A DNA stretch of 64,000 nt from Cherax quadricarinatus (GCF_038502225.1 NC_091292.1:50781944-50845943), one strand, 5' to 3'. Shown: positions 46,608 through 60,750, counted from the first letter of the stretch. The notes: generated by a model not told the origin, from the letters alone. Translations and numbers: made by a program.

Positions 46608-46612
<5 letters not shown>
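45778..46612 (+). mobile_element. Young 5'-truncated RTE-like copy
   Basis: Almost identical to 21358-22120: I see only a handful of substitutions in ~740 bp. The 163-aa open frame (45802-46293) is the RTE C-terminus. Then the 3' UTR and a ~75-nt A-rich tail (46535-46612). 5' truncation is typical of LINE insertion. It adjoins the older copy above. Confidence 0.9.

Positions 46613-46615
<3 letters not shown>

Positions 46616-46695
<80 letters not shown>
46616..46695. repeat. (TA)n microsatellite
   Basis: Directly follows the RTE A-tail. Confidence 0.95.
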
Positions 46696-47613
<918 letters not shown>

Positions 47614-47619
47614 GAAATC

Positions 47620-47860
47620 ACAAAGCATGTGATTTAAAATCATTCACCGAACTGCTGCAGGCCAGGACTCGACCCTACGACCTTGTGCCGCCTCCAGAGA
47701 CAGCACAATGCACGCATCACCTTACCACTAGGCCAGCGATCCTACAAAGAACCAAGCACACAGCACGGAGCTATGTGTTTGCCTTGGTCCGAGGACACTC
47801 GTGGCAGTGGTATCTCAGCCTCAGTGGTATTTCAGCCTCATGCTGTTTGAATACCCGCCT

Positions 47861-47862
<2 letters not shown>
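47620..47862 (-). mobile_element. tRNA-derived SINE
   Basis: On the minus strand, box A tggcctagtggtaagg and box B gggtcgagtcc lie within a tRNA-sized span (about 47655-47745). The cloverleaf is imperfect, and the element is embedded in repeats, so it is a SINE head rather than a tRNA gene. Confidence 0.6.

Positions 47863-47865
<3 letters not shown>

Positions 47866-47925
<60 letters not shown>
47866..47925. repeat. (TA)n microsatellite
   Basis: About 60 bp, ending at a MITE terminus. Confidence 0.95.
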
Positions 47926-48695
<770 letters not shown>

Positions 48696-48874
48696 ATATC
48701 GTTTCGATTAATCCGAATTGGTGAGTTTCGCCTATTCGGTCGAAATTCTTAGTTTCCTTAAATCATTTTGCAAGAGTTTATGCGAAGGAGCCTCAAGTTA
48801 TGGTCAGCTCTCCACACAACATACACTTGCTAAATGCTGCAGCTAATTACTCGCAACACTTACAGCTTCATAAT

Positions 48875-49210
<336 letters not shown>

Positions 49211-49665
49211 ATGGGTGGGGGAGGGAGGGAGGACGGCTTCAGGAGGCCCATAAGTCGTCTAAAACTAAAGGGTACTCTGTTGCTCTCAATAAACTGTTCA
49301 AGTGATTGCAATGCTGAGTGAGTCAGCGTCCATTAAGGACGCTGTACTCCATTTCTCCATTACTTCTCCTCCTCCCCCTTTCCTCTTATTTATCCTTGCA
49401 TCTCCTTTAATTTTCCTCTCTGTCTCCTCACCCCATCTCTTCTCCTTAACCTTACTCACTATCTTTCCCAGACTTATAATTTACCCATCCTTTATTATCT
49501 CTTTCCTTCCCTTCATCGACTATAAATTCCATCCTCCCCATAAAATTTGTATTAGCCAGTTGATGTGGATAAAAAGTTACAATACTCTGCAACAATGCAC
49601 AAATAACCTGCATATTAAGAAAGTAATGACGTTTATGATAAGATTTCGTACGGATTTTTAACCCC
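49211..49665. other. Pyrimidine-rich spacer
   Basis: CT-rich 49350-49530, no supported gene. Confidence 0.5.
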
Positions 49666-49669
49666 GGAA

Positions 49670-49915
49670 AACCTATGAAAGTCAGTGTGTCATCGAGGAC
49701 TGTGATATTTCCATTGGGGGTCCTCAATCTTGTTCCCCAGGATGCGACCTACACCAGTCGGCTAACACCCAGGTACCTACTTGCTGCTAGGTGAACAGGA
49801 CAAGAGGTGTAAGGAAACGCGTTGAAATGTTTCCACCCCGCCGGGAATCGAACCCGTCCCTCCGCGTGTGAAGCGAGAGTTTTGACAGCCAGGCTTCGGG
49901 GTCACCTGTCTTGGA
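49670..49915 (-). mobile_element. tRNA-Val-like SINE
   Basis: Minus strand: ctctcgcttcacacgcgg (anticodon-loop-like ttcacac, CAC) then gacgggttcgattcccggc (box B). The body carries gtacctgggtgttagccgac. It pairs with the plus-strand copy at 53155. Confidence 0.7.
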
Positions 49916-52900
49916 CCATAACAAGCCACTTGTTAATGGCACATAAGATTCTTTATCCTATGAGCGGGTTATTTTTGCATGGATATCAGGTAAAACTTTC
50001 TTCAGTCTCACCTAGCGGTCTCTGGCCTCATCTCCCTTTCATCCACACACAATTCCTTCCTTTGTACCCATGTAATTCCTCTCCTTACCTTCGTTCACGC
50101 CCTATATATATTCCCGGTTTTCACTTATTATTCTCTCCAGTCCCCTCTTTCTCCATTCTCTGCTCCACATCACTGAATTCTAACTTTTCGCCTCCCTCTC
50201 CTCTTCTCCTCTTCCCCCTCTTCCTGTTCCTTCGTTTCCACTACATTTAACATTTCTCCTCCAGCTACATTATTTTCTCCCTCGGTCTTGTATTATTCTT
50301 TCCCTTTCTATGATTGATGTTAACTTCCTCTCTCCTCTGTCTTTCTCTAATTAGTTAATCAATTTATATGCAAATTGTTAAAACCAGGAGGGTGTTTCGT
50401 CATACTTATTTTGCCACTAGGTAATACGTGCAGAAAAGATGGAGAATAAGAGGAGAGGCATTTGCTTTCTTCAAGGATCTTGTATATTTAATTTCGCTCG
50501 TAACTCGTGAACACTTTATCCAATATGCATCAAATTTTCCACACATGTCAACGGTAAGGTGGACCAAATTGTTAAATGAACTGGTATGTTTATGTGCCCT
50601 CTGACCAAAGTTGTTGGGCCCGTTCGCCCCTGGAATGGCTCGGATAACATCCAAAACTCTTAGTGTCAAATCATTGGACGACGACGGAGAATGAAGGTGC
50701 AGATATGACCAATTTATTTGTCAAATTGAATGAAATTTTTATCCCCGTTACATCACGTTAAATATCTTTCAGTTTACCTCTTCTGAACAGCTTCAGTATT
50801 TAATGGCAGATGCATATTTAGGTCTTGATAATACCCATTAAATTTTGTTTGCTTGCAGGATAATTTGTTGATTTCATAAAAAGAAAAAACTTAGAATCTT
50901 TGGAATCCTTGCCATAACCGGAAAATGACTCGTCTTCTGATTTTCAAATTTTTGACTCCTGGTGTTGAGTTCCTGAACACAAGGTTCACCCTGCTGGTTC
51001 GTAGCGTAAATCCCATTTTTTTAATAAATAGCGATATTATGTCTTTTTATTTAATAAATATCTGAAGAATGTTTCTTCTGACTGACATTAAAACATTAAT
51101 GACGATACATTCTATAAGAAGGATGATAACCCAGAAATTTAGTCCTAGTTTGGTATAAATTTGAAATTTTAATGAAACCTAAAAATTTTTGGAATCATTG
51201 AAATCAAATCAATTACACGAGAATGCCTTTTCTAATCGACTTCAAACTTTTTCTCAGCAGCAACCTTTATTAAGAAGCAATGCATCACTCACTTTCAGAT
51301 GTGTAGGTTTCCTTTTCCCAATTTTATTAAGCTTATTGTTTCTCAAAAATAACCAGGGAAAGCCTCTTCTGACCAGCTTCAAAATCCTATCTGCTGGAGT
51401 GTCTTAATGAGAGAATTTTTTATTAATTGTGGCCTGTGGTTGCCAATTTGTCAGTTTTAGGCCAATTTTATCAATTTGAATTTTCTTAACATAATCAAAA
51501 TCAATATTTCTTCTCGTGGAATTATAGAGAATTTTCAATAGAATGTAATGAGAATAATGAACTGAGAAAAGACCCAAAAAAAACTCCGAAACTCCAAAAC
51601 TTAATTTTTTTATTTAATGAAGGAGACTCTACTATTTTTAGGAACATTCTCACAGACATTTTCGTTTGTTTGCTCACAAATTTACGATTTTTACCCTAGA
51701 AAGCCTTATTCGATCGGCTTCAAATTTTCAGCACTTGTATAATATAACTCTGACAAGATTTGCATGCGTGGCAACCCTTTGCACAATACCACATAGGCTA
51801 GTCCTAAGTTTTGTTTCCTATGGTAAGTGTATTACCAACTTCTGCCGCACTCTGCACTATTCCAGTCACGTGGATTTAGGTACATGGGGTTGGGGTTGCG
51901 CAATACGAGGATACCTTTCTTGGCTTGTGAAGGAACGGGAATACGTCTAGTTGAAAATACGTTTGGCTTGCGCAGCAGGATTTTCCAAACAAATACAAGC
52001 AAACTGACACAGTAGACAGAATAAATGTGTATTGAGGTGATCTGTCCCACAGCTCTCAGTTGATTCATACTGTCATGGTTAAGAGACTGATCAGCTCAAA
52101 ATCAATTTTTTTTCTACTGTCTTCAGTGTTATATTCGTCAGATTCAACTGAGGTTTCTGCAATATAGATACCTATGTGACTGATTTATCAAGTTGTTCGT
52201 GTTGTATATCATGAGCACTGTGATATTACCTTCCGTGTACTACAATTTATGTAAAATTCAAGTATTCTCATACATATATATGTACTTTTATACATGTACT
52301 ACCATACATGTAATAGCATACATGCACTGACATTCATGTACTTCTTTCTATGTTCCCCCATCTACGTTCTACCATTCATGTACTAACATCTATATAGTAC
52401 CATCCATGTACTACAGTCCGTGTACTAATATTTATGTGATCCCATTCATGTAATATCATTCATGTGTTATCATACTAGCACTAATATCTATGTACTACTA
52501 ATCGTGTGCTACCAACTATGTACTACCACCCATGTACTTTCATCTCTGTACCCCATCCACATCCTGTACTACCATATATATGCTACCTGTACTACAATCA
52601 CTGTCAGACGTGTGCTCCCATTCATTAAGTACCTTCCATGATGACTTATACACTTGTCCAACACCTCGGTATCTTTATTATGAAAATGTTCGGCCAAGCA
52701 GCGGCTTCATCAGTCCAGTAACGAGAAGAATGGTTGAAGATCTGAAAAAGTTTGAGAAAATCAAAATTCTCCTGATCGTCAACCATCTTCTCTGTATTGG
52801 ACTGAGGAAGCCACTGGTGGGTGAAACATTTCCACAATCATCATTCTAACAGTTCTCCGAACAATTTATCTACACAAACGTATATGTACAACCATCAATA

Positions 52901-53150
52901 ATTTAACCTGTATGAATTCCTATGCTTTTGGGCTGAATGTGCGTTCCCATCAAGCGAAGGTTTAAGGGACACAAGCAGTTGCGTCCTGGTCTATATTGAG
53001 GTAAAGTCAGTGTGAGCTCTCCGCGCCGTATCTATTTCACACGAGTGCCGGGGCTGAGAATGAAGGTCTTCCGCCCAGTTGGAGGGCCACTAGTAGTGCC
53101 ACTGAACGACGCGTAAATATCCTGCGCTGAATATCTGTTACTGATGCTAT
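49916..53150. other. Spacer with old repeat families
   Basis: No gene. 50000-50340 is CT-rich. 50440-51750 holds a diverged ~140-165-bp repeat. 52280-52560 has loose 14-mers like ccatccatgtacta, forerunners of the satellite at 53.8 kb. 52640-52850 is annotated separately. Confidence 0.5.
52640..52850. repeat. Inverted pair of Penelope-like blocks with hammerhead-like cores
   Basis: Right arm (plus, 52799-52845): ctgagga, then agccactggtgggt, then gaaacatttccacaat. Left arm (minus, about 52663-52722): ctgatga, then agccgctgcttggcc, then gaacattttcataataaag. The left arm has a consensus CUGAUGA box but lost one A of GAAAC; the right arm has GAAAC but CTGAGGA. Arms also share gatcntcaaccat further in. 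Confidence 0.6.
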
Positions 53151-53154
53151 AGAA

Positions 53155-53395
53155 CAACGGTGCCCCGTGGCCTGGTGGCAACAGCTCTCGCTTCACACGG
53201 TGAGGGTCCGGGTTCGATTCCCGGCGAAGGGGTGGAAACATTGGACGTGTCTCCTTACACTGGTTGTCTATGTTCAATTATGTTCAGTAAATGGGTACCT
53301 GGGTGTTAGTGGACTGGTGTGGGTCGCATCCTGGGACAAAACTGACCTAATTTGCCCAAAATGCTCAGCATAACAAGCGGCTTTCTATATAGTAG
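53155..53395 (+). mobile_element. tRNA-Val-like SINE
   Basis: Box A-like gtggcctggtggcaacagc, anticodon arm ctcgc-ttcacac-ggtgag (CAC), box B gggttcgattcccgg, then the shared SINE body gggtacctgggtgttag. This is the best preserved copy in the window. Confidence 0.75.
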
Positions 53396-53559
53396 TATGT
53401 GATTGATGTCAGCTAGGACTGTGTACCTTGTACATGTACTTGTGTACCTTGTACATGTACTTGTGTACCTTGTACATGTACTTATATCATGGTTGTAAAA
53501 TCAAGTATTCCGGACAAGGCAACGATAATATCAATGAAGTTTCGTGTGCGTACTTACAT

Positions 53560-53788
53560 TAATGTCTACCATTCATATCCAACCATTAATGTCATACCAT
53601 TATATGTCCTAACATTCATGTTCTACCATTCATGTACTATCATTCATGTAAAACCATAATTGCACTACCATTCATGTACTAGTATTTATGTATTACCATT
53701 CTTGTACTACTATCTATGTACTACAATTCACGTATTACCATCCACGTAACCCCCATCTATGAACTACCATTTATGTAATCCTACTGCC
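53560..53788. repeat. Diverged 14-bp monomers
   Basis: Words like ccattcatgtacta repeat with many changes; they grade into the ordered array to the right. Confidence 0.75.
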
Positions 53789-55800
53789 ATCCATCTACTA
53801 CCATCCATGTACTGCCATCCATCTACTACCATCCATGTACTGTCATCCATCTACTACCATCCATGTACTGCCATCCATCTACTACCATCCATGTACTGCC
53901 ATCCATCTACTACCATCCATGTACTGCCATCCATCTACTACCATCCATGTACTGCCATCCATCTACTACCATCCATGTACTGCCATCCATCTACTACCAT
54001 CCATGTACTGACATCCATCTACTACCATCCATGTACTGACATCCATCTACTACCATCCATGTACTGCCATCCATCTACTACCATCCATGTACTGCCACCC
54101 ATCTACTACCATCCATGCACTGCCATCCATCTACTACCATCCATGTACTGCCATCCATCTACTACCATCCATGTACTGACATCCATCTACTACCATCCAT
54201 GTACTGCCATCCATCTACTACCATCCATGTACTGCCATCCATCTACTACCATCCATGTACTGCCATCCATCTACTACCATCCTTGAACTGTCATCCATCT
54301 ACTACCATCCATGTACTGCCATCCATCTACTACCATCCATGTACTGCCATCCATCTACTACCATCCATGTACTGCCATCCATCTACTACCATCCATGTAC
54401 TGTCATCCATCTACTACCATCCATGTACTGCCATCCATCCATCTACTACCATCCATGTACTGACATCCATCTACTACCATCCTTGAACTGCCATCCATCT
54501 ACTACCATCCATGTACTGCCATCCATCTACTACTATCCATGCACTGACATCCATCTACTACCATCCATGTACTGACATCCATTTACTACCATCCTTGAAC
54601 TGCCATCCATCTACTACCATCCATGTACTGCCATCCATCTACTACAATCCATGTACTGACATCCATCTACTACCATCCTTGAACTGCCATCCATCTACTA
54701 CCATCCATGTAATGCCATCCATCTACTACCATCCATGTACTGCCATCCATATACTACCATCCATGTACTGACATCAATCTACTACCATCCTTGAACTGCC
54801 ATCCATCTACTACCATCCATGTACTGCCATCCATCTACTACCATCCATGTACTGCCATCCATCTACTACCATCCATGTACTGCCATCCATCTACTACCAT
54901 GAGCCACTTACCTTTTATATCCTACCTCTCTCCCCCCCTCCCACTCTTTTCCAATATTTTTATCGTTACCCATCCTTCTTCCTTACCCATCTTACCAAAG
55001 CTCTGGTCATAAGAAGAAGAAGAAAAAATCTACTACCATCCATGTACTGCCATCCATCTACTACCATCCATGTACTGCCATCCATCTACTACCATCCATG
55101 TACTGCCATCCATATACTACCATCCATGTACTGACATCAATCTACTACCATCCTTGAACTGCCATCCATCTACTACCATCCATGTACTGCCATCCATCTA
55201 CTACCATCCATGTACTGCCATCCATCTACTACCATCCATGTACTGCCATCCATCTACTACCATGAGCCACTTACCTTTTATATCCTACCTCTCTCCCCCC
55301 CTCCCACTCTTTTCCAATATTTTTATCGTTACCCATCCTTCTTCCTTACCCATCTTACCAAAGCTCTGGTCATAAGAAGAAGAAAAAATCTACTACCATC
55401 CATGTACTGCCATCCATCTACTACCATCCATGTACTGCCATCCATCTACTACCATCCATGCACTGCCATCCATCTACTACCATCTATGCACTGCCAACCA
55501 TCTAATACCAGCAATGTAATTCCATCCATCTACTACCATCCATGTACTGCCATCCATCTACTACCATCCATGTACTGCCATCCATGTACTACCATCCATC
55601 TACTACCATTCATGTACTGCCATCCATCTACTACCATCCATGTACTGCCATTCATCTACTACCAAACATGTACTGCCATCCATCTATTATCATCCATGTA
55701 CTACCATTCATCTACTACCATCCATGTACTGCCATCCATGCACTACCATATATCTACTGCTATCCACGTACTGCCATCCATCTACTACCATCCATGTACT
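53789..55800. repeat. 28-bp satellite of two 14-mers, about 60 copies
   Basis: The unit is ccatccatctacta plus ccatccatgtactg. The two halves are clearly related, so this is a two-monomer higher-order repeat. It is highly uniform in 53789-54890. A ~130-bp non-repeat segment interrupts it twice (54898-55028 and 55262-55387). Copies become ragged after 55480. The 28-bp unit shifts frame, which yields long Ile/His/Pro frames without meaning. Confidence 0.95.
54898..55387. repeat. ~364-bp tandem duplication inside the satellite
   Basis: A unique 130-bp insert ending in agaagaagaagaaaaaa, like a retroposed A-rich tail, appears at 54898 and again at 55262 with the intervening satellite. The second copy has one fewer aag. 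Confidence 0.85.
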
Positions 55801-56290
55801 CCCCTCCATATATTATCATTGACGTATTATGTATCCAGATAAAAACATATACCACCATCCATGTTAGTTCATGGATAGTACTATTACTATCCATGTACTA
55901 AAATGGATAGTAGTGGTACTATCATTGTACTTCTATTCATGAACTCTCATTATTTGCTACTGTACATGTACTATCATCGATATATTACCATCAATTTTTA
56001 TCCATATTTTAGCATACATGTACTAAAATCCATATTTTAGTACAAATGTACTGAAATCCATATTTTATCATACATGTACTCCCATCCACATACAATCTTC
56101 ACTGTACTTTGATCCATGTAATATCTATGCATTACCATTTATGTACTGAAATACGCTCTCCTACATTTGCTATCACACAGGTACTTCCATGTACTACCAT
56201 CAAAGTGCTAAAATCCTTGTGTAACAATTTGTGCTGCACTATTTATTTACTACCATTTATGTAGTACCATCGATGTACCTCCAGTTTCTC
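55801..56290. repeat. Diverged 14-bp monomers, right flank
   Basis: Continues the array with decayed words such as ccatgtactaaaat. Confidence 0.75.
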
Positions 56291-56439
56291 CGACACTCAC
56301 CTCTAGATTACCTCTTCGTTTCTCTTATTTTCAAAATTCTCCTTCATGTTCCTTCATGTGCCTTATCATACTCGTCTAAGTTTCCATAATTATGTTCCTT
56401 ATAAGCCCCATCACTCTTTTCTAAATAAATAAATACCAA

Positions 56440-56575
56440 AAAGGCACAATACCGTGACTGGAACAATACACAAATAACCCGTACATAGGAGAGAGGAGCT
56501 TACGACGACGTTTCGGTCCGACTTGGACAATTTACAAAGTTACACAGAAACGTCGTCGTAAGCTACTCTCTCCTC
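56440..56575. repeat. Inverted Penelope-like terminal block
   Basis: Third copy of the family at 1514 and 1985: ggcacaataccgtgactgg, gcttacgacgacgtttcgg. Its reverse complement begins at 56545 (gaaacgtcgtcgtaagct), making a foldback over 56492-56573. Confidence 0.65.
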
Positions 56576-57217
56576 CCTTTTAAGTTCCTCCGCCTTCTTT
56601 AATGCTCTCTTCCTCGTTCATTTACATTGTTTTCCATACACTACACATTATATTTCGGTGTCTTCCGAAGGTTAGTTGAGGAAAGACTTGCAGGAGCGCG
56701 GCGCAAACGGAATCAGATGAGGACGGTTCACTTGGATGAATACGAGGATCCGCAGCTCTTAGCGTAGACCATTTGCCTCTTTCAGTTCTTGTAAAGCTGT
56801 GGAAACTTCTCGAATAAGAAATTCAGCTGACTGGAAGCTCTGGCATGTTAGTCATATCTTGGATCTCGGGAACTTTACTTAAGGCACCACAGGAGTACTG
56901 ATAAATTAATGTGCATATACGATACTAAACATATTTTTTTTTCTCTAATACACAGTGTATTATGCAGTTTTTCATGGGTGGAAAAAAAAATCCATTACAT
57001 CTTATGATGTGAACTTTCAGTTTGAGCTCTGAAAGAGCTCTAGAAAACTGAAGACGTTCCACAGAGCTGCTCATACATGACCAGCACCAGTAGATATTTT
57101 ACGCCTTTTCCTGACAAAAAAAATACCACCACCACGTTTCCACATAAAGACACAATTCAAGAGATCTGGGAAACATTATTTCTTTGATCCACATATACTG
57201 TAGAGGTAGAAAATGTT
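56576..57217. other. Spacer, no gene seen
   Basis: No motif recognised. Confidence 0.5.
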
Positions 57218-57229
57218 TATGAATCACAT

Positions 57230-58146
57230 TTTTTTTTATTTTTATTATCACACTGGCCGATTCCCACCAAGGCAGGGTGGCCCGAAAAAGAAAAACTTTC
57301 ACCATCATTCACTCCATCACTGTCTTGCCAGAAGGGTGCTTTACACTACAGTTTTTAAACTGCAACATTAACACCCCTCCTTCAGAGTGCAGGCACTGTA
57401 CTTCCCATCTCCAGGACTCAAGTCCGGCCTGCCGGTTTCCCTGAATCCCTTCATAAATGTTACTTTGCTCACACTCCAACAGCACGTCAAGTATTAAAAA
57501 CCATTTGTCTCCATTCACTCCTGTCAAACACGCTCACGCATGCCTGCTGGAAGTCCAAGCCCCTCGCACACAAAACCTCCTTTACCCCCTCCCTCCAACC
57601 TTTCCTACTCTCCTACCCCCTTCAGCTTTGTTTCGCTTAGGGCCAGGACATCCAACTTCTTTTCATTCATAACATCAGCAATCATCTGTTTCTTGTCATC
57701 CGCACTACATCCACGCACATTTAAGCATCCCAGTTTTATAAAGTTTTTCTTCTTCTCTTTTTTAGTAAATGTCTACAGGAGAAGGGGTTACTAGCCCATT
57801 GCTCCCGGCATTTTAGTCGCCTCATACGACACGCATGGCTTACGGAGGAAATATTCTTTTCCACTTCCCCATGGACAATAGAAGAAATAAAGAAGAACAA
57901 GAGCTATTTAGAAAAAGGAGAAAAACCTAGATGTATGTATATATATATGCATGTGCGTGTCTGTGAAGTGTGACCAAAGTGTAAGTAGGAGTAGCAAGAT
58001 ATCCCTGTTATCTAGCGTGTTTATGAGACAGAAAAAGAAACCAGCAATCCTACCATCATGCAAAACAGTTACAGGTTTTTGTTTCACAGTCATCTGGCAG
58101 GACGGTAGTACTTCCCTGGGTGGTTGCTGTCTACCAACCTACTACC
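57230..58146 (-). mobile_element. Internally deleted RTE-like element with perfect 12-bp TSD
   Basis: tatgaatcacat is at 57218-57229 and 58147-58158. Between, on the minus strand: a 5' UTR (58146 to about 57780), the endonuclease N-terminus IKLGCLNVRGCSADDKKQMI and ALSETKLKGVGE (about 57740-57605), then a direct jump to the C-terminus GLDFQQACVSVFDRSEW (57560-57490), the 3' UTR and a T-rich (A-tail) end at 57230. About 917 bp, against an estimated 3.5 kb or more for the parent. No RT remains, so it must have used enzymes from a full copy. It also supplies the family's 5' end, absent from the 19384 copy. Confidence 0.88.
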
Positions 58147-58158
58147 TATGAATCACAT

Positions 58159-58655
58159 GTAACTTACTAAAGAATTGTTACAGATGCGCTCTAATTTACC
58201 TTCGTTCCATCCGATTCACCTATGTAAAATTCACACGGGGGAGAAAGCTAGATTTTTATTTAAACATTTTATATTATTGCTAAAACATCTAATAGGTTTT
58301 GAGCTGTGTAAATGAGAGACATTTACAAATATTCCTAAGATAGATTTCGCTTACCAGAAGCTATATTTAATCCGATATACACTGCGGAAAATATGGTAAA
58401 TATATCAGAGAACAGATGTAATACAGACATCTTATGGCGAGCAAAAATTTCATCTGGAAGCCGTGTCATGGCTTAAACTTTTCTGAACGTTAAAACTCCC
58501 GGTGTTCCGTACAAGTCTGTTAACTACACTCCCCAGATAGGGAGCCGAGGCCGTGTCACCACTATTGGAAAAGACCCGGGCCGGGAGAATACCGGCGAAT
58601 AAAAAAAACAAAAACAAAAGGAAGTGAAGCCTCTGTGTATTGTCTTCCTTCATAA
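58159..58655. other. Spacer with possible retroposed segment
   Basis: 58460-58620 ends in gaataaaaaaaacaaaaac, an A-rich tail that suggests a small retroposon. Otherwise nothing seen. Confidence 0.4.
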
Positions 58656-58910
58656 GTGAATTAACGAAGCTTGTAACGATGATGGTGACAAGTTGGCCAA
58701 ATTAACGAAGCTTGTAACGATGATGGTGACAAGTTGACCAAATTAACGAAGCTTGTAACGATGATGGTGACAAGTTGACCAAATTAACGAAGCTTGTAAC
58801 GATGATGGTGACAAGTTGACCAAATTAACGAAGCTTGTAACGATGATGGTGACAAGTTGACCAAATTAACGTAGCTTGTAACGATGATGGTGACAAGTTG
58901 ACACAATTAA
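58656..58910. repeat. 41-bp tandem repeat, about 6 copies
   Basis: Core gaagcttgtaacgatgatgg then tgacaagttgacc. Nearly identical copies at exact 41-bp spacing. Confidence 0.93.
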
Positions 58911-59322
58911 TTACCAGTACTTTCTATACATCTATACATATTCATGAATGAAGACATAAATGAATTTCCACTCAAATATTATATCGAATATTATAAACCT
59001 ATAGAAATTATTTGAAAAACTGATTGAATATATTGAAAGGGAAGTGTTATAATGAGGTGTCCGTAATCATCATCATCAGTCACATCTCACGTGAATCACA
59101 ATGTTAATGAAGGAGTTTACGAATGTGATGCTCGGTTTATATAATTATCTTTTACAGAATATTGGTAATGCCTATAATTTATAATTTAAAATAATACTGC
59201 AATAATCAAGGGGTTCTGAAAAAACTTATGTTATTATTTAACATATAAATAATAACATTCACTCTTGTGTCACTTTATTTTTAAACTGACACTTGCTATG
59301 GAGTCTTTATATATTTATATAT
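58911..59322. other. Spacer, no gene seen
   Basis: AT-rich; no motif. Confidence 0.5.
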
Positions 59323-59709
59323 GTCGTGCTAAATAGGTAAAACTTGCGAGTCTGGTATAAATAGCAACGTTCTTCTTGCCGAATAATGCAAGCGAAAATC
59401 TGTGTGTGCAATAACTTCACAAAAAATCATTCTGAACCTAACGAAAAAATATATTTCATTGTGTTTATTTATTATGAAATTACTGTAAACTTATCTAAAA
59501 TATATTTAATTGGACTAGGCTAAATTAAATTGCTCTTGTTATAATAAGGTTAGGTAAGTTTTGAAGGTTGTTTTGGTACAAAATTGTTAATTTTCACATT
59601 AACACAAATGAAAAAAATATAACTTTAAACCTATAAGGGAAATTTTTAGAAAGGACTTTATTTTAAATAAGTTCTTGCTAACTGACCAATTTTACCTATT
59701 CGGCAAGAC
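59323..59709 (+). mobile_element. 388-bp-family MITE, copy 4 (older)
   Basis: 387 bp. TIRs GTCGTGCTAAATA / TATTCGGCAAGAC are degraded. Short TA runs lie on both sides. Confidence 0.8.
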
Positions 59710-59719
59710 ATATATATAT

Positions 59720-59950
59720 ATATTTTTTTATTTTTTTTATTATCACACTGGCCGATTCCCACCAAGGCAGGGTGGCCCGAAAAAGAAAAACTTTCACCAT
59801 CATTCACTCCATCACTGTCTTGCCAGAAGGGTGCTTTACACTACAGTTTTTAAACTGCAACATTAACACCCCTCCTTCAGAGTGCAGGCACTGTACTTCC
59901 CATCTCCAGGACTCAAGTCCGGCCTGCCGGTTTCCCTGAATCCCTTCATA
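59720..59950 (-). mobile_element. RTE-like 3' end, 5'-truncated
   Basis: Same 3' UTR as 57230-57450, starting from its T-rich (A-tail) side. Truncated in the UTR, where (TA)n begins. Confidence 0.85.
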
Positions 59951-60002
59951 TATATGTATATATATGTATATATATGTATATATATGTATATATATATATA
60001 TG

Positions 60003-60034
<32 letters not shown>

Positions 60035-60038
60035 TATG
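59949..60038. repeat. (TATG/TA)n microsatellite
   Basis: (TA)n with regular tatgtatatata variants. Confidence 0.9.
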
Positions 60039-60039
60039 C

Positions 60040-60560
60040 AGAACACCCATTGTGAAAAATGGTGAAATTCCAAGAGCTTTCCTGATTTCTTACATTATAC
60101 CAAGAAACTGCCAAAATAGAATATCAGCAGGAAGGCATTATTAAGGACGAGACTACACCTCGCGGTTAGCTTACAACATCTGACTTTTTGTGATGACAAC
60201 AGGTAGGATCTATGAAACACAAATATATTCTACCCAAATATTAAGAAATTTTATTTGTCTAATGTATCTTAAATTCTCCATAAATTTTATTAATTATAAA
60301 TGAATCCAATTTGTATAACCCAAAAGTATTATTAATATTATTTTCAAAACTGTTTTTCACGACACTTGATTCTATTATATTAGTGTCGACCGCGGACTTG
60401 CTAGATACAACTTACTCAGCCTTCTAAAAATCAATTGGTTGGTTATAATCTCTCACAGGAATAAACAGAGCATTACAATCTTGTCCACTTCTAATGCTGT
60501 ATTTATGTTGTTTTAGTCTTAGTTCAAGACTTTTCCCAGTTTGACCGTAATTTCTTCAGT
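60040..60560 (-). pseudogene. Penelope-like element: GIY-YIG endonuclease and 3' end
   Basis: Minus strand near 60545-60420 reads YGQTGKSLELRLKQHKYSI and CNALFIPVRDYNQPIDF. This is the second half of a GIY-YIG nuclease domain (the ...YVGQT.. and R..H blocks) as used by Penelope-like elements to nick target DNA. After a stop it continues as TNIIESSVVKNSF and YKLDSFIINKIYGEFK (about 60380-60280). The 3' noncoding part (60230-60040) matches 41060-41300. The RT part is missing. Confidence 0.8.
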
Positions 60561-60735
60561 CAGCGTTGTCAGGAAGTGGAATAGTCTGAAAAGTGATGTG
60601 GTGGAGGCAGGATCTATACATAGCTCTAAGAAGAGGTATGATAAAGCTCATGAAGCAGGTAGAGAGTGGACCTAGTAGCGACCAGTGAAGAGGCGGGGCC
60701 AGGAGCTATGACTCGACACCTACAATCACAATTAG
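60560..60735 (+). repeat. LINE 3'-end remnant
   Basis: Contains gaagtggaatagtctgaaaa, then the words shared with 33655-33795. Ends in acaattaggtgagtac running into (CA)n. Confidence 0.6.
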
Positions 60736-60750
60736 GTGAGTACACACACA

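Noticed and set aside
53155..53235. tRNA-Val gene
   Set aside because: The tRNA-like part is imperfect and continues into a body shared with two other copies, so it is a SINE head.
53759..55901. Long frames rich in Ile-His-Leu-Pro-Ser-Tyr repeats
   Set aside because: By-product of the 28-bp satellite; 28 is not a multiple of 3, so the same text cycles through frames, and there is no start context or domain.
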